A DNA stretch of 64,000 nt from Microlunatus endophyticus. GTDB lineage: Bacteria > Actinomycetota > Actinomycetes > Propionibacteriales > Propionibacteriaceae. Below, in pieces: positions 1 through 11,106 of this stretch (within the stretch, counting starts at the first letter, position 1; every line of letters begins with the position of its first letter). The position numbers and the translations under genes are program-made. The DNA lies in assembly GCF_014646195.1 (NCBI RefSeq), contig NZ_BMMZ01000005.1:1-64000 (forward strand), given 5' to 3'. The notes beneath the pieces are model-generated. The model saw only the letters and a list, made by a program, of their open reading frames with translations, did not search any database and had not been told where the DNA came from.

Positions 1-17
1 ACCACCAAGAACACCCA

Positions 18-61
18 AACCGTCACCGATGTCCTGATGCAGAACCGTCACCGATGTCCTG
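18..61. repeat. Two direct repeats resembling an IS end
   Basis: The 19-bp string AACCGTCACCGATGTCCTG occurs twice, 25 bp apart (18-36 and 43-61). Repeated GATGTCCTG-containing strings of this kind are typical of the ends of IS481-type elements in actinobacteria, from memory of the family. One frame also stays open from base 1 to a TGA at 67-69, so the repeats could encode the tail of a transposase that starts outside the window. Neither the element nor its transposase is visible here, so the assignment is tentative. Confidence 0.4.
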
Positions 62-131
62 CGAGATGACAGGTTTGAAGGGTTTATCCACAGATTCGAA
101 CATAGGGATGGATTCCGTCTGAGGTCCTGGC

Positions 132-137
132 TAGTGT
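132..137 (+). promoter_or_regulatory. -10 box of a probable leaderless promoter
   Basis: TAGTGT ends 6 nt before the ATG of the DUF222-HNH gene and no Shine-Dalgarno sequence lies between them. The same TANNNT plus 6-8 nt plus ATG/GTG layout recurs at many genes in this window. Confidence 0.5.
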
Positions 138-143
138 TCGATC

Positions 144-2063
144 ATGGATTCGGCATCGGGGGAGTTGGACGAGCGCAGCGTGCTGGCTGCCGCCCGGGCT
201 TCGATGCTGGCCGAGAAGCGGGCCGGTTGTGATCTGTTGCTGGCGGCGGCCCAGTGGGCGGATCTGCATCCCTCCGACAGTGTCCTGAGCCCGGATGAGC
301 GGTTGGATTGGTATGGGGAGGATGCGGTCCTGTTCGGTGGCGAGGGCACCCCGGATGTGGCCGAGACCGCTGCCGGTGCGTTGGGCGTGGAGATCGGGAT
401 GAATCCCGACCAGGCCAGGAATCTGATCGCAGACGCCCTGGATGCGCGGGACAGGATGCCAGGACTGTGGACCCAGGTCCGGTTCGGTCGGGTCCGCCGC
501 GACACGGTGCATCGGGTGGCGTTTCGGAGCCGGCATCTGTCGAAAGAGCAGGCCGAAGACATCGACCGGCACCTGTCCGGATCGTTGCCGCGGTTGACGC
601 CGGGGCAACGGTTGGACAACCTGCTCGATGCCCAGATCAAACGCGTCGACCAAGAACGCCTGGAACGGGAAGCTGCCCAAGCAATCCGAGACCGGTATGT
701 GCGCAAGGGCCGACCGGATCTGCACGGCATGACTGACCTGTACTTCCACACCACCGAGGCTGATGCCCGGGCGTCGTGGGCGGCGATCACCGCGCTGGCC
801 ACGATCTTGAAGGCCCGCAAAGCCGATCTGCCGCCGGGTGTCCCGGTCCGCGGTGCCGGCGACGGTGATGGTGATCCGCTTCCCGGGACCGATGGCCTGG
901 ACGAATGGCGGGCAGTGGCCTCGCAGTTGTTGCAGACCAATCCCGGACTCGCCGTCCGGATCCAGCTGGAAGCCCAACAACCGGGCCTGTTCGACCAGGC
1001 GGTCGAGACCCTCACTCACGTCGACGATGGCGACACGGGTGGCGGCGGGCCATGTCGCGATGCCACGGCCGGCGCGTCAACCAACAACCCCGATGCCCAG
1101 CACGATCCTGCCCAGCACGATCCTGCCGTGGACGACGCGGTCCCCGGTGGCGCAACCTGCGGTGATGCAGTCCACGACAGCACAGCCGATGTGAGTGCGG
1201 CCGCTGCTGGCAGTGCGGTCTCGGCCGGGGAGGCGGTGGCGGACGGTGTCAGGGCTGACCGGGCGCAGGATGCCGCATCGGATGCGGTTCGTGAGGCGGT
1301 GATCGCCGATCTGGTGGCCGGGTTGATCAAACAGCTCGATTTCACCAAGCTGCAGCCGTCGGCGATCCTGCACCTCCACATCAGCGAGGAGTCCCTCAAC
1401 GGCCCGTTCGGGCCGGCCGATCCGCAGGCTCGACTGGCCCGGGTCGAAGGCCTCGGCCCGGTGTATCTCGACACAGTCCGGCAATGGCTCGGCCAGGCGT
1501 GCACCGTCAAACTCCAACCGATCATCGACACCGGTGCCATCACGGCGGTCGACCGGTACGAGATCCCCGCCCGGATACGCGAAACCCTGCTCACCCTGTC
1601 CCCGGCATCCCGGTTCCCCTGGTCCAACAGCCTCAACCGGCACAACGATCTCGATCACACCATCGCGTACCAACCACCCGACCGCGGCGGCCCACCCGGA
1701 CAGACCGGCATCGACAACCTCGGCCCGCTGACCCGGCGCGAACACCGGCACAAGACCTTCGGACAAACAGCAGTCCGCCAACCCGACCCGGACACCCACG
1801 TCTGGAAAACCAGCTACGGGCGCGTCCTGATCGTCAACCCCGGCGGCACCTTCGACCTCGGCACCGGCAACCTCGCCCAAACACTCTGGGCTGCCCTCAA
1901 CCCCGCCCGGAAACCACCGACCAGGACCAACCCACCCGCCGAACCAGCCGGGTCCGAAAGCGTCCTGGAGCGGATCTTCCTACGGCAGGTCGACCTGATC
2001 GCCCGAGCACCTGAGTCTCCTGCGCCTGCTACGTCCGCGAGCTCATCTCCTCGACCCCGATGA
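144..2063 (+). CDS. DUF222 / 13E12-type HNH domain protein
   Basis: This 639-residue protein has a DUF222-type N-terminal region (about residues 15-260), a variable low-complexity middle (about 300-380, rich in Asp, Ala and His) and a C-terminal HNH-like segment around residue 500 containing DLDHTIAY and later GPLTRREHRHKT. Actinobacterial chromosomes carry many such 13E12-repeat proteins; their biological role is unproven and some may be mobile-element derived. The HNH segment keeps the DxDH and distal His residues, but the zinc-binding Cys pairs usual in HNH nucleases are absent (SRFPWSNS where many relatives have CxxxxC). The middle holds a 15-bp tandem duplication (1095-1124) that repeats AQHDP. 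The ATG is 6 nt after a TAGTGT box, so translation is probably leaderless. Nuclease activity is uncertain. Confidence 0.85.
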   Translation: MDSASGELDERSVLAAARASMLAEKRAGCDLLLAAAQWADLHPSDSVLSPDERLDWYGEDAVLFGGEGTPDVAETAAGALGVEIGMNPDQARNLIADALDARDRMPGLWTQVRFGRVRRDTVHRVAFRSRHLSKEQAEDIDRHLSGSLPRLTPGQRLDNLLDAQIKRVDQERLEREAAQAIRDRYVRKGRPDLHGMTDLYFHTTEADARASWAAITALATILKARKADLPPGVPVRGAGDGDGDPLPGTDGLDEWRAVASQLLQTNPGLAVRIQLEAQQPGLFDQAVETLTHVDDGDTGGGGPCRDATAGASTNNPDAQHDPAQHDPAVDDAVPGGATCGDAVHDSTADVSAAAAGSAVSAGEAVADGVRADRAQDAASDAVREAVIADLVAGLIKQLDFTKLQPSAILHLHISEESLNGPFGPADPQARLARVEGLGPVYLDTVRQWLGQACTVKLQPIIDTGAITAVDRYEIPARIRETLLTLSPASRFPWSNSLNRHNDLDHTIAYQPPDRGGPPGQTGIDNLGPLTRREHRHKTFGQTAVRQPDPDTHVWKTSYGRVLIVNPGGTFDLGTGNLAQTLWAALNPARKPPTRTNPPAEPAGSESVLERIFLRQVDLIARAPESPAPATSASSSPRPR

Positions 2064-2385
2064 CCCGCAGCAACTGCAGCGCCTCGTGCGCTGGAGTGCC
2101 CGGACGTGCCGTGTAGATGATCAACCACTGATCCCGGGACTGGTCGTGCAGCGCCTCGCAATCCAGCTCGATCGGACCGATCGCCGGGTGGGTGATCGTC
2201 TTCCTCGTCGACGGGCTGACATCGACCCGCTGGGACTACCCCAAGGATCGAAGCTCCGGACTTCGGCTCAGGTCCGCGACCAACTTCGAAACGGCCGGGT
2301 CACTGCGATATCGCGCTGCTGCCCCCGGAGCCCTGCCACGAGCTCGAACCCGAATCCCCACTACGCGAACTGATCACGCCCGGTA
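2029..2385 (-). pseudogene. Decayed MmyB-type HTH regulator (C-terminal part)
   Basis: No intact ORF covers this stretch, but the minus strand conceptually encodes the C-terminal ligand-binding region of XRE-family regulators of the MmyB type. The pieces are RYRSDPAVSKLVADLSRSPE, then LRSLG followed by an in-frame TAG, then RVDVSPSTRKTITHPAIGPI, ELDCEALHDQSRDQWLIIYT and ARPGTPAHEALQLLRVIG, ending at a TAG at 2031-2029. The usual WARHDV segment is where the stop and loss occur, and the HTH half is missing. It overlaps the last bases of the HNH gene, which suggests that an insertion or deletion event truncated it. The recognition is by motif memory. Confidence 0.65.
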
Positions 2386-4500
2386 TCAGGTGTGTTTGCT
2401 CGGGTCCTGCCAGTAGTAACACTCCGGATCGTAGACGGCCGGTGTCGGGTGGATCCACGGGTTCACAAAGCCCCCGAGGGCGAGATTCTCCCGGCGCGGG
2501 ACGTTCATCAGATCGGACTTGATCACCATCACTTGCGGGTAGTTCGCCACACACCCCATGAAGAAGGGCCCGTCGGAGATGTGGATCTTGAAGATCTCCC
2601 AGACCAGCTCGTGCCGTTTCATCTCATCCGGCTCGACCTTGGCCTGGTTGAAGAGGTCCCACAGCTTCGCCACCGGTCCACCCTTGTCCGGTTCCATCCG
2701 GGGCGGATGTCGCTTCCACGGATCGACGTTCAGCTCGGTGGAGTTGGTCTTGGTCCCCTGCTGCTGCCACCACTGCCCTTCGAGCGGGGCCCAGTGCGCA
2801 TATTGGGTCGGTACGATCCAGCCCGGATAGATCAGCGGGTGACCGTCGCCGACCTCCCAGTTGGTGTGCGCCATCAGCTTGCCCGACATCCACTGATCAT
2901 CGAAGCTCTGCGGCGGGATCGGCGTCCTGGTCATCTTCAGCCCGACCTTCGCCAGGTCGGCGACCAGCTGGTTGTCCTTGGCCGAGTGCTCTGCGGACTC
3001 GTCGGCCGAGTATTCCAGTCGCAGCGCGAGCTTCTTGCCGTTCGGGAGCTCGCGAATGCCGTCGCCGTCCTGATCCTTCAGGCCCAGCTCGTCGAGCAAT
3101 TGCCTGGCCTTCTCGGGATCGTGTCGGACATAGGCGTCCCGCCACTGCTTGTAGATGTCCTTGCCGGTCTGGTTGACCTGGAAGTCGACCGCTTTGGCGC
3201 TCAGCGTCCCGGTCGTCTTCTCGCCCGTGTTGTAGTAGACGGACTTCTGAACCGCGTCCCGGTTGAAGGCGTACGAGATCGCCTGCCGGAATTTCGGCTC
3301 CCGGAACAGCTCGCGAAGATCATCTTCGATGTAGTCGTAGTTGAGGAAGAAGATCGATCCGGTGCCGGATCCGCTGTCCCACAGCACCAACTCGGTGCCG
3401 GCGGTCTTGGTCGACTTCCGCAGGCCTTCGACATCGCTGAGGATGAGGCCGTTGAAGGAGCCTTGGGTGTAGTCGACCGCACCCTGTTCGACCTGGAGCT
3501 TGCCGACCTCCGGGTCGGTGATCACCGTGAACTGCATCTCGTCCACGTACGGGAGCTGATCACCGTTGGGCATCACCGCGTAGTAGTAGGGATTGCGCTC
3601 CAGCACGACACCCTTGTTGTTGTCGAAGGACCTGCACTTGAACCCGGTCAGAGTCGGGCAGTCCGGATTACGATGCCAATCCGCCTTGGTCGCCATCAGC
3701 CCGCCGTCGGCGTCCCAGTCCTTGCCGACGTCCTTGCCGCCGCTGGGGTGGAACTGCTTGAGGTAGTGATGCGGCATCGTCCAGATCGGGCCGTTCCGAC
3801 CTGTATTGCCGTTGACCCAGGCGGCCATCCGATCTGCGGTCAGCGGCGCCGGCGTGTCGAAGGTCAGCTTCAAAGTGGTGTCGTCGACTGCAGTGAATTT
3901 CGCCAGCGTTCCCTTGCCTGAGCGGGCATCGTCCGGGGGTGTCTGGGCCATCTTCTGGGCCAGGATGAAGTTGTCCCACCACCACAGCACGCTGGCTGTC
4001 GTCCACGGCTCGCCGTCGGACCACTTGAGCCACTTGCGGAAGTGGAACGTCCACTCCGACGAGTCGTCATTGGTCTCCCAGGACTCGACGATGCCGGGTC
4101 CGATCGACTTCCCGTCGTTGAGATAACGCAGCGGCGAGTGACCGTAGAAGAACTCCCGGTCGGAGTCCGCCACCGCTGCACCTTGGGTCGTGACCGTGTT
4201 CAGATTCAGCTTGCCGCCGTACTTGCCGGGTTTGACCCAGCGATGCGGGATCACATACGGATTCTCCGGCAGCCGCTGCTCGACCGGAGGCAACCCTTTG
4301 CCCTTGAGTGCGGGCGCCTCCTGGAATTTCGCCGGTCTTGGCAGCGGTTTCTCGGCCGATCCGACGGCGACCGCCGCGCCCGGACCAGAGCCACTATGTG
4401 AGGTTGTGCCCGAGCCGGAACTGCACGCTCCCAGTCCTGCGGCACCAGCCAGGGCAGCCGACCCGAAGAGCAGGGAACGCCGGTTGACGCGAAGGGTCAT
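2386..4500 (-). CDS. Extracellular solute-binding protein, family 5 (Tat lipoprotein)
   Basis: This 704-residue binding protein is of the DppA/OppA class (SBP family 5), the exported receptor of peptide or oligosaccharide ABC importers. The N-terminus MTLRVNRRSLLFGSAALAGA has a twin-arginine motif followed by the lipobox LGAC, so the mature protein should be lipid-anchored after Tat export. Family features include the early WTFHFRKWLKWSDGEPW segment and a long C-terminal lobe with GGFVNPWIHP. The ATG at 4500 is preferred to one 15 bases upstream because AGAGGA lies 6 nt before it. No permease or ATPase genes are adjacent; it follows the rml genes on the same strand after 67 nt. At about 700 residues it is longer than typical DppA (about 530). 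The substrate cannot be told from sequence. Confidence 0.88.
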   Translation of the reverse strand: MTLRVNRRSLLFGSAALAGAAGLGACSSGSGTTSHSGSGPGAAVAVGSAEKPLPRPAKFQEAPALKGKGLPPVEQRLPENPYVIPHRWVKPGKYGGKLNLNTVTTQGAAVADSDREFFYGHSPLRYLNDGKSIGPGIVESWETNDDSSEWTFHFRKWLKWSDGEPWTTASVLWWWDNFILAQKMAQTPPDDARSGKGTLAKFTAVDDTTLKLTFDTPAPLTADRMAAWVNGNTGRNGPIWTMPHHYLKQFHPSGGKDVGKDWDADGGLMATKADWHRNPDCPTLTGFKCRSFDNNKGVVLERNPYYYAVMPNGDQLPYVDEMQFTVITDPEVGKLQVEQGAVDYTQGSFNGLILSDVEGLRKSTKTAGTELVLWDSGSGTGSIFFLNYDYIEDDLRELFREPKFRQAISYAFNRDAVQKSVYYNTGEKTTGTLSAKAVDFQVNQTGKDIYKQWRDAYVRHDPEKARQLLDELGLKDQDGDGIRELPNGKKLALRLEYSADESAEHSAKDNQLVADLAKVGLKMTRTPIPPQSFDDQWMSGKLMAHTNWEVGDGHPLIYPGWIVPTQYAHWAPLEGQWWQQQGTKTNSTELNVDPWKRHPPRMEPDKGGPVAKLWDLFNQAKVEPDEMKRHELVWEIFKIHISDGPFFMGCVANYPQVMVIKSDLMNVPRRENLALGGFVNPWIHPTPAVYDPECYYWQDPSKHT

Positions 4501-4567
4501 CGTTGATCCTCTCAATGCTGGCTTGTGCCCCCGAGAGTCACTCTGCCGGGAACTCTAGCCCACACCG

Positions 4568-7018
<2,451 letters not shown>

Positions 7019-7894
7019 ATGCGAGGCATCATACTTGCCGGCGGCTCAGGCACCCGGCTGCATCCGGTCACCATCGGTGTCAGCAAGCAGTTGGTCCCGG
7101 TCTACGACAAACCGATGATCTACTACCCGCTGTCGACGCTGATCTTCGCCGGGATCCGCGACGTGCTGGTGATCACCACTCCGCACGATGCCGAGAGCTT
7201 CCACCGGCTGCTCGGCGACGGGTCGCAGTTCGGCATCTCCATCAGCTACGCCACCCAGCCACAGCCCAACGGACTGGCACAGGCGTTCGTGATCGGCAAG
7301 GAATTCGTCGGGACCGAGAAGGTTGCGCTCGTGTTGGGCGACAACATCTTCTACGGCCCCGGACTGGGCACCCAGCTGGCGCGCTTCCAGGATCTGGACG
7401 GGGGCGCCGTCTTCGCCTACTGGGTCTTTGATCCCGAGCGCTACGGTGTGGTCGAGTTCGACGACGACCGGCATGCGATCTCGCTGGAGGAGAAGCCGGA
7501 GAAGCCGAAATCCCATTACGCGGTGCCGGGCCTCTACTTCTACGACAACGACGTCCTGGAGATCGCCGCCGGGCTCGAGCCGTCACCGCGCGGAGAGTAC
7601 GAGATCACCGACGTCAACAGCCATTACCTGGCCGCCGGCAAACTGCAGGTCGGCGTCCTGCCGCGTGGCACTGCCTGGCTGGACACCGGCACCTTCGAGT
7701 CGCTGAACGACGCCGGGAACTTCGTCCGCACCCTGGAGGCCCGGCAGGGCCTGAAGGTGGGCTCGCCCGAGGAAGCGGCCTGGCGACAGGGATTTCTCTC
7801 CGACGACCAACTCGCCGCCCGCGGCCAGGAGCTGATCAAGTCCGGCTACGGCGAGTACCTGCTGCACCTGCTCGAGCGCGGCAAGGGGTCCTGA
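7019..7894 (+). CDS. rmlA: Glucose-1-phosphate thymidylyltransferase
   Basis: This 291-residue nucleotidyltransferase makes dTDP-glucose from dTTP and glucose-1-phosphate, the entry step to dTDP-rhamnose. The N-terminus [18 protein letters not shown] is the nucleotide-binding signature; [31 protein letters not shown] and the [10 protein letters not shown] segment near residue 220 are typical of the short RmlA class. Length is normal. With rmlB and rmlCD across a shared promoter region, all four activities for dTDP-L-rhamnose are encoded within 3.4 kb. The ATG is 7 nt from a TACACT box. The gene converges with the aldo/keto reductase, with only 2 nt between their stops. Confidence 0.96.
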   Translation: MRGIILAGGSGTRLHPVTIGVSKQLVPVYDKPMIYYPLSTLIFAGIRDVLVITTPHDAESFHRLLGDGSQFGISISYATQPQPNGLAQAFVIGKEFVGTEKVALVLGDNIFYGPGLGTQLARFQDLDGGAVFAYWVFDPERYGVVEFDDDRHAISLEEKPEKPKSHYAVPGLYFYDNDVLEIAAGLEPSPRGEYEITDVNSHYLAAGKLQVGVLPRGTAWLDTGTFESLNDAGNFVRTLEARQGLKVGSPEEAAWRQGFLSDDQLAARGQELIKSGYGEYLLHLLERGKGS

Positions 7895-7896
7895 TC

Positions 7897-8958
7897 TCAG
7901 CTTTCCGAGACCGAGCGCCACAGATCCACGTCGGCCTCGACGGCATACTGGTCGATCTCGGCCAGTTCCTCGTCGCTGAGCTCCAGATTGTCCAGCGCCT
8001 TCAGGTTCTCCGCGACCTGTTTGACACTGGAAGCACCGATCAGCGTCGAAGTCACCGTCGGCCGCCGCAGCACCCAGACCAGCGCCAGCTGGGCCAGCGT
8101 CTGGCCCCGTCGCCGGGCGATCTCGGACAGCGCGTCCAGGCGGCGTACGACCTCGGCGTTCTTGGCCGCGTCGACGGTGAAACTCGGCCGGCCCGGACCC
8201 TGTTCGCCGCCGCCCTTGGTGGTGTAGCGATCGGTCAGCAGCCCCTGGGCCAGCGCTGTGAAGGCGATCGCGCCCATTCCCAGCTCGTCGAGGGCATCCG
8301 TGAGCCCGTCCTCGATCCAGCGGTTGACCATCGAATAGGACGGCTGGTGAATAACCAGCGGCGTACCGAGGGAGTCGGCGATCTGCTTGGCCTGCCGGGT
8401 CCGGTCGGCGGAATAGGACGAGATCCCGACGAAGCGCGCCTTGCCCGACTTGACCGCGGTGTCCAGCGCACCGATGGTCTCCTCCAGCGGAGTGTCCGGG
8501 TCGAAGCGATGGCTGTAGAAGATGTCGACGTAGTCCAGATTCATCCGTTTCAGTGACTCGTCCAGACTGTTCAGCACGTACGTCCGGCCGCCGAGCTGAC
8601 CGTACGGTCCCGGCCACATGTCCCAGCCGGCCTTGGTGGAGATGATCATCTCGTGCCGGTACGGCCGGAAGTCCTTGGTCATCATCCGGCCGAAGTTCTC
8701 CTCGGCGGAGCCGTACGGCGGCCCGTAGTTGTTGGCCAGGTCGAAATGGCTGATGCCGTGATCGAAGGCGTACCGCAGGATCTCCCGCTGGGTCGCGAAC
8801 GGCCGGTCGTCGCCGAAATTCCACCACAGCCCGAGGGAGATCGGCGGCAGCAGCAGGCCGGAGTTGCCGACCTTGCGGTAGTCGGTGCCGGCGTACCGAT
8901 CGGCAGCAGCCCGGTAGGGATCGTGAGTGCCGGGGACCGGACTGTCGAAGCGCGCCAT
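7897..8958 (-). CDS. Aldo/keto reductase (YghZ/Kv-beta type)
   Basis: This 353-residue (beta/alpha)8-barrel NADPH oxidoreductase resembles E. coli YghZ, which reduces L-glyceraldehyde 3-phosphate and methylglyoxal, and Kv channel beta subunits. The catalytic tetrad is visible: Asp and Tyr in HFDLANNYGPPYGSAEENFG, Lys in IISTKAGWDMWPGPYG, and His in DIFYSHRFDPDTPLEET. The C-terminal cofactor region includes ALVWVLRRPTVTSTLIGAS. The start chosen is the ATG giving MARFDSPVPG: it sits 6 nt from a TACGAT box, and residues further upstream are not family-like. It is divergent from the M13 peptidase. The in vivo substrate is unknown. Confidence 0.9.
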   Translation of the reverse strand: MARFDSPVPGTHDPYRAAADRYAGTDYRKVGNSGLLLPPISLGLWWNFGDDRPFATQREILRYAFDHGISHFDLANNYGPPYGSAEENFGRMMTKDFRPYRHEMIISTKAGWDMWPGPYGQLGGRTYVLNSLDESLKRMNLDYVDIFYSHRFDPDTPLEETIGALDTAVKSGKARFVGISSYSADRTRQAKQIADSLGTPLVIHQPSYSMVNRWIEDGLTDALDELGMGAIAFTALAQGLLTDRYTTKGGGEQGPGRPSFTVDAAKNAEVVRRLDALSEIARRRGQTLAQLALVWVLRRPTVTSTLIGASSVKQVAENLKALDNLELSDEELAEIDQYAVEADVDLWRSVSES

Positions 8959-8999
8959 ACGGGCATCGTACGCACCCCTTCGTCCCGTAATCTGGCCAT
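8959..8999. promoter_or_regulatory. Compact divergent leaderless promoters
   Basis: In only 41 bp, TACGAT reads left (8970-8965, 6 nt before the reductase ATG) and TAATCT reads right (8988-8993, 6 nt before the peptidase GTG). No ribosome-binding site is present for either gene. The two promoters would occupy overlapping DNA, so their activity may be mutually exclusive. Confidence 0.55.
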
Positions 9000-10976
9000 G
9001 TGACCATCTCTGATCCCACCGAGCAGACTGCACCCGCGCTTGACCTGTCCGCCGTCGACCCGCAGATCCGGGTCCAGGACGACCTCTTCCGCCATGTCAA
9101 CGGCCGCTGGCTGGCGACGGCCGAGATCCCCGCCGACCAGAGCTGGACCGGCGCCTTCATCAAACTCCGTGACGGCGCCGAGGAAGCGGTCAAGGACATC
9201 ATCACCGGCCTCACTCCAGACGACCCGGCGTCCGAGGAGGGCAAGATCGCGACGCTGTATGCGAGCTTCCTGGACACCGACGCGGTCGAGGCGGCCGGCG
9301 CGACGCCGATCCAGCCGCTGCTGGCCGAGGTGGACGCGATCGCCGGTGTCGACGAGTTGATCACCCTGCTGGGCCATTTCGCCCGGACCGGGGTGTCCGG
9401 ACTGTTCCGGTTCGACTCCGACGCCGACCCGGGTGATCCGCAGCGGATGATCATGTTCACCAGCCAGGGCGGCCTCGGACTGCCCGACGAGTCCTTCTAC
9501 CGCGAGGAGAAGTACGCCGAGATCCGCGGCCAGTACGTGGAGTACCTGGCCAAGATCCTCGGCCTGGCAGGCATCGCGGACGCCGAGGCACAAGCTGGGC
9601 TTGTGCTGGAGCTGGAGACCGCGATCGCCGGTCAGCACTGGGACCGGGTGCGCTGCAGGGACATGCAAGCCACCTACAACCTGACCAAACTCGATGAGCT
9701 TGATGCGGCCGCATCGGGCCTGCAGATCCGGAGCTTCCTGGCGGCCGCCGAGATCGAGCAGAACGCCTTCGCCGAGGTCGTCGTGCAGCAGCCGTCGTTC
9801 TTCGCCGGAGCCGCTGAGTTGATCACGGCCGATCAGCTTGCAGCCTGGCAGGCGTGGGCCCGGTTCAAGATCGTCAACAGCTTCGCGCCGTACCTCTCGG
9901 CCGAGTTCGTCGACGCCCGTTTCGCCTTCTACGGTACGACTTTGAACGGCATCCCCTCACTGAAGGAGCGCTGGAAGCGCGGCGTCGAACTGGTTGAGGA
10001 CGCACTCGGCGAGGCGGTCGGCAAGATCTACGTCGAGCGGCATTTCCCGCCCGCGGCCAAGGAGCGGATGGACGAGCTCGTCGACAATCTGATCGCCGCC
10101 TACCGGGCCTCGATCAGCGAGTTGGACTGGATGACCGACGAGACGCGGGCCAAGGCCCTGGACAAGCTGTCCAAATTCCGGCCCAAGATCGGGTATCCGG
10201 TCAAGTGGCGGGACTACTCGAGCCTCGAGATCAAGGCCGGCGACCTGGTCGGCAACGTCATCCGGGCCCATCAGTACGAGTTGAACCGGACCCTGGACCA
10301 GCTCAGCAAGCCGGTCGACCGGGACGAGTGGTTCATGACCCCGCAGACGGTCAACGCCTACTACCACCCGCTGCGCAACGAGATCGTCTTCCCCGCCGCC
10401 ATCCTGCAGCCGCCGTTCTTCAACGCCGAGGCTGACGATGCCGTCAACTACGGCGGCATCGGCGCGGTCATCGGCCACGAGATCGGCCACGGCTTCGACG
10501 ACCAGGGTTCGACCTGCGACGGGGACGGCCGACTGCTGAACTGGTGGACCGATGAGGACCGGGCCGCCTTCGAGCAGCGCACCAAATCGCTGATCGGCCA
10601 GTACGACGCCCTCGAGCCGCACAACACTCCCGGTCACCACGTCAACGGCGCCCTGACCATCGGCGAGAACATCGGCGACCTGGGCGGACTCTCGATCGCC
10701 TACCGGGCCTACCGGATCGCCCTGGGCGACCAGGACGGACCGGTGATCGACGACCTGACCGGCGACCAGCGGCTCTTCTACAGCTATGCCTCGATCTGGC
10801 AGGAGAAGAGCCGTCCGGAGGCGACGATCCAGCGGCTGGCCACCGATCCGCATTCACCGAGCGAGTTCCGCTGCAACCAGATCGTCCGCAACGTCCCGGC
10901 GTTCTACGAGGCCTTCGGGGTCACCGAGCAAGATCGACTGTGGCTCGCACCTGAGGATCGGGTCAAGATCTGGTAA
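9000..10976 (+). CDS. M13 family zinc metallopeptidase (neprilysin/PepO-like)
   Basis: This 658-residue endopeptidase of family M13 cleaves oligopeptides. The zinc site HEIGH is at about residues 493-497, within VIGHEIGHGFDDQGS. The second motif, ENIGDLGGLSIAYRAY, supplies the third zinc ligand Glu near residue 555. The substrate-binding segment NAYYHPLRNEIVFPAAILQP (about residues 450-470) and the C-terminal CNQIVRNVPAFYEAF with the terminal W are family hallmarks. There is no signal peptide or N-terminal membrane anchor, so a cytoplasmic PepO-type enzyme is likely. It starts with GTG, 6 nt from a TAATCT box. It lies just upstream of a Dpp-type importer, but on a separate promoter. Confidence 0.94.
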   Translation: MTISDPTEQTAPALDLSAVDPQIRVQDDLFRHVNGRWLATAEIPADQSWTGAFIKLRDGAEEAVKDIITGLTPDDPASEEGKIATLYASFLDTDAVEAAGATPIQPLLAEVDAIAGVDELITLLGHFARTGVSGLFRFDSDADPGDPQRMIMFTSQGGLGLPDESFYREEKYAEIRGQYVEYLAKILGLAGIADAEAQAGLVLELETAIAGQHWDRVRCRDMQATYNLTKLDELDAAASGLQIRSFLAAAEIEQNAFAEVVVQQPSFFAGAAELITADQLAAWQAWARFKIVNSFAPYLSAEFVDARFAFYGTTLNGIPSLKERWKRGVELVEDALGEAVGKIYVERHFPPAAKERMDELVDNLIAAYRASISELDWMTDETRAKALDKLSKFRPKIGYPVKWRDYSSLEIKAGDLVGNVIRAHQYELNRTLDQLSKPVDRDEWFMTPQTVNAYYHPLRNEIVFPAAILQPPFFNAEADDAVNYGGIGAVIGHEIGHGFDDQGSTCDGDGRLLNWWTDEDRAAFEQRTKSLIGQYDALEPHNTPGHHVNGALTIGENIGDLGGLSIAYRAYRIALGDQDGPVIDDLTGDQRLFYSYASIWQEKSRPEATIQRLATDPHSPSEFRCNQIVRNVPAFYEAFGVTEQDRLWLAPEDRVKIW

Positions 10977-11025
10977 CAAGCCACCGTAACACCCAGGGGC
11001 AGAGTTCCAAATTTCCTCCACCCTC

Positions 11026-11087
11026 TTTACTAATCCTGGGTGAGTAATTCTATGATCCTTTCTGATGGACCCGTCGGAGCGTCCGAC
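11026..11087 (+). promoter_or_regulatory. Promoter and leader of the first binding-protein gene
   Basis: A TATGAT -10 box (11051-11056) has TTACTA about 18 nt upstream as a possible -35. The leader then contains a short hairpin, GTCGGA-gcg-TCCGAC (11073-11087), before a strong AAGGAGG site and the ATG at 11107. A CACCCAGG/CCTGGGTG inverted pair (10990-10997 and 11035-11042) overlaps the -35 region and could be an operator. Unlike most genes here, this one has a true leader. Confidence 0.5.
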
Positions 11088-11106
11088 TTGGGGTCAAGGA
11101 GGATCC

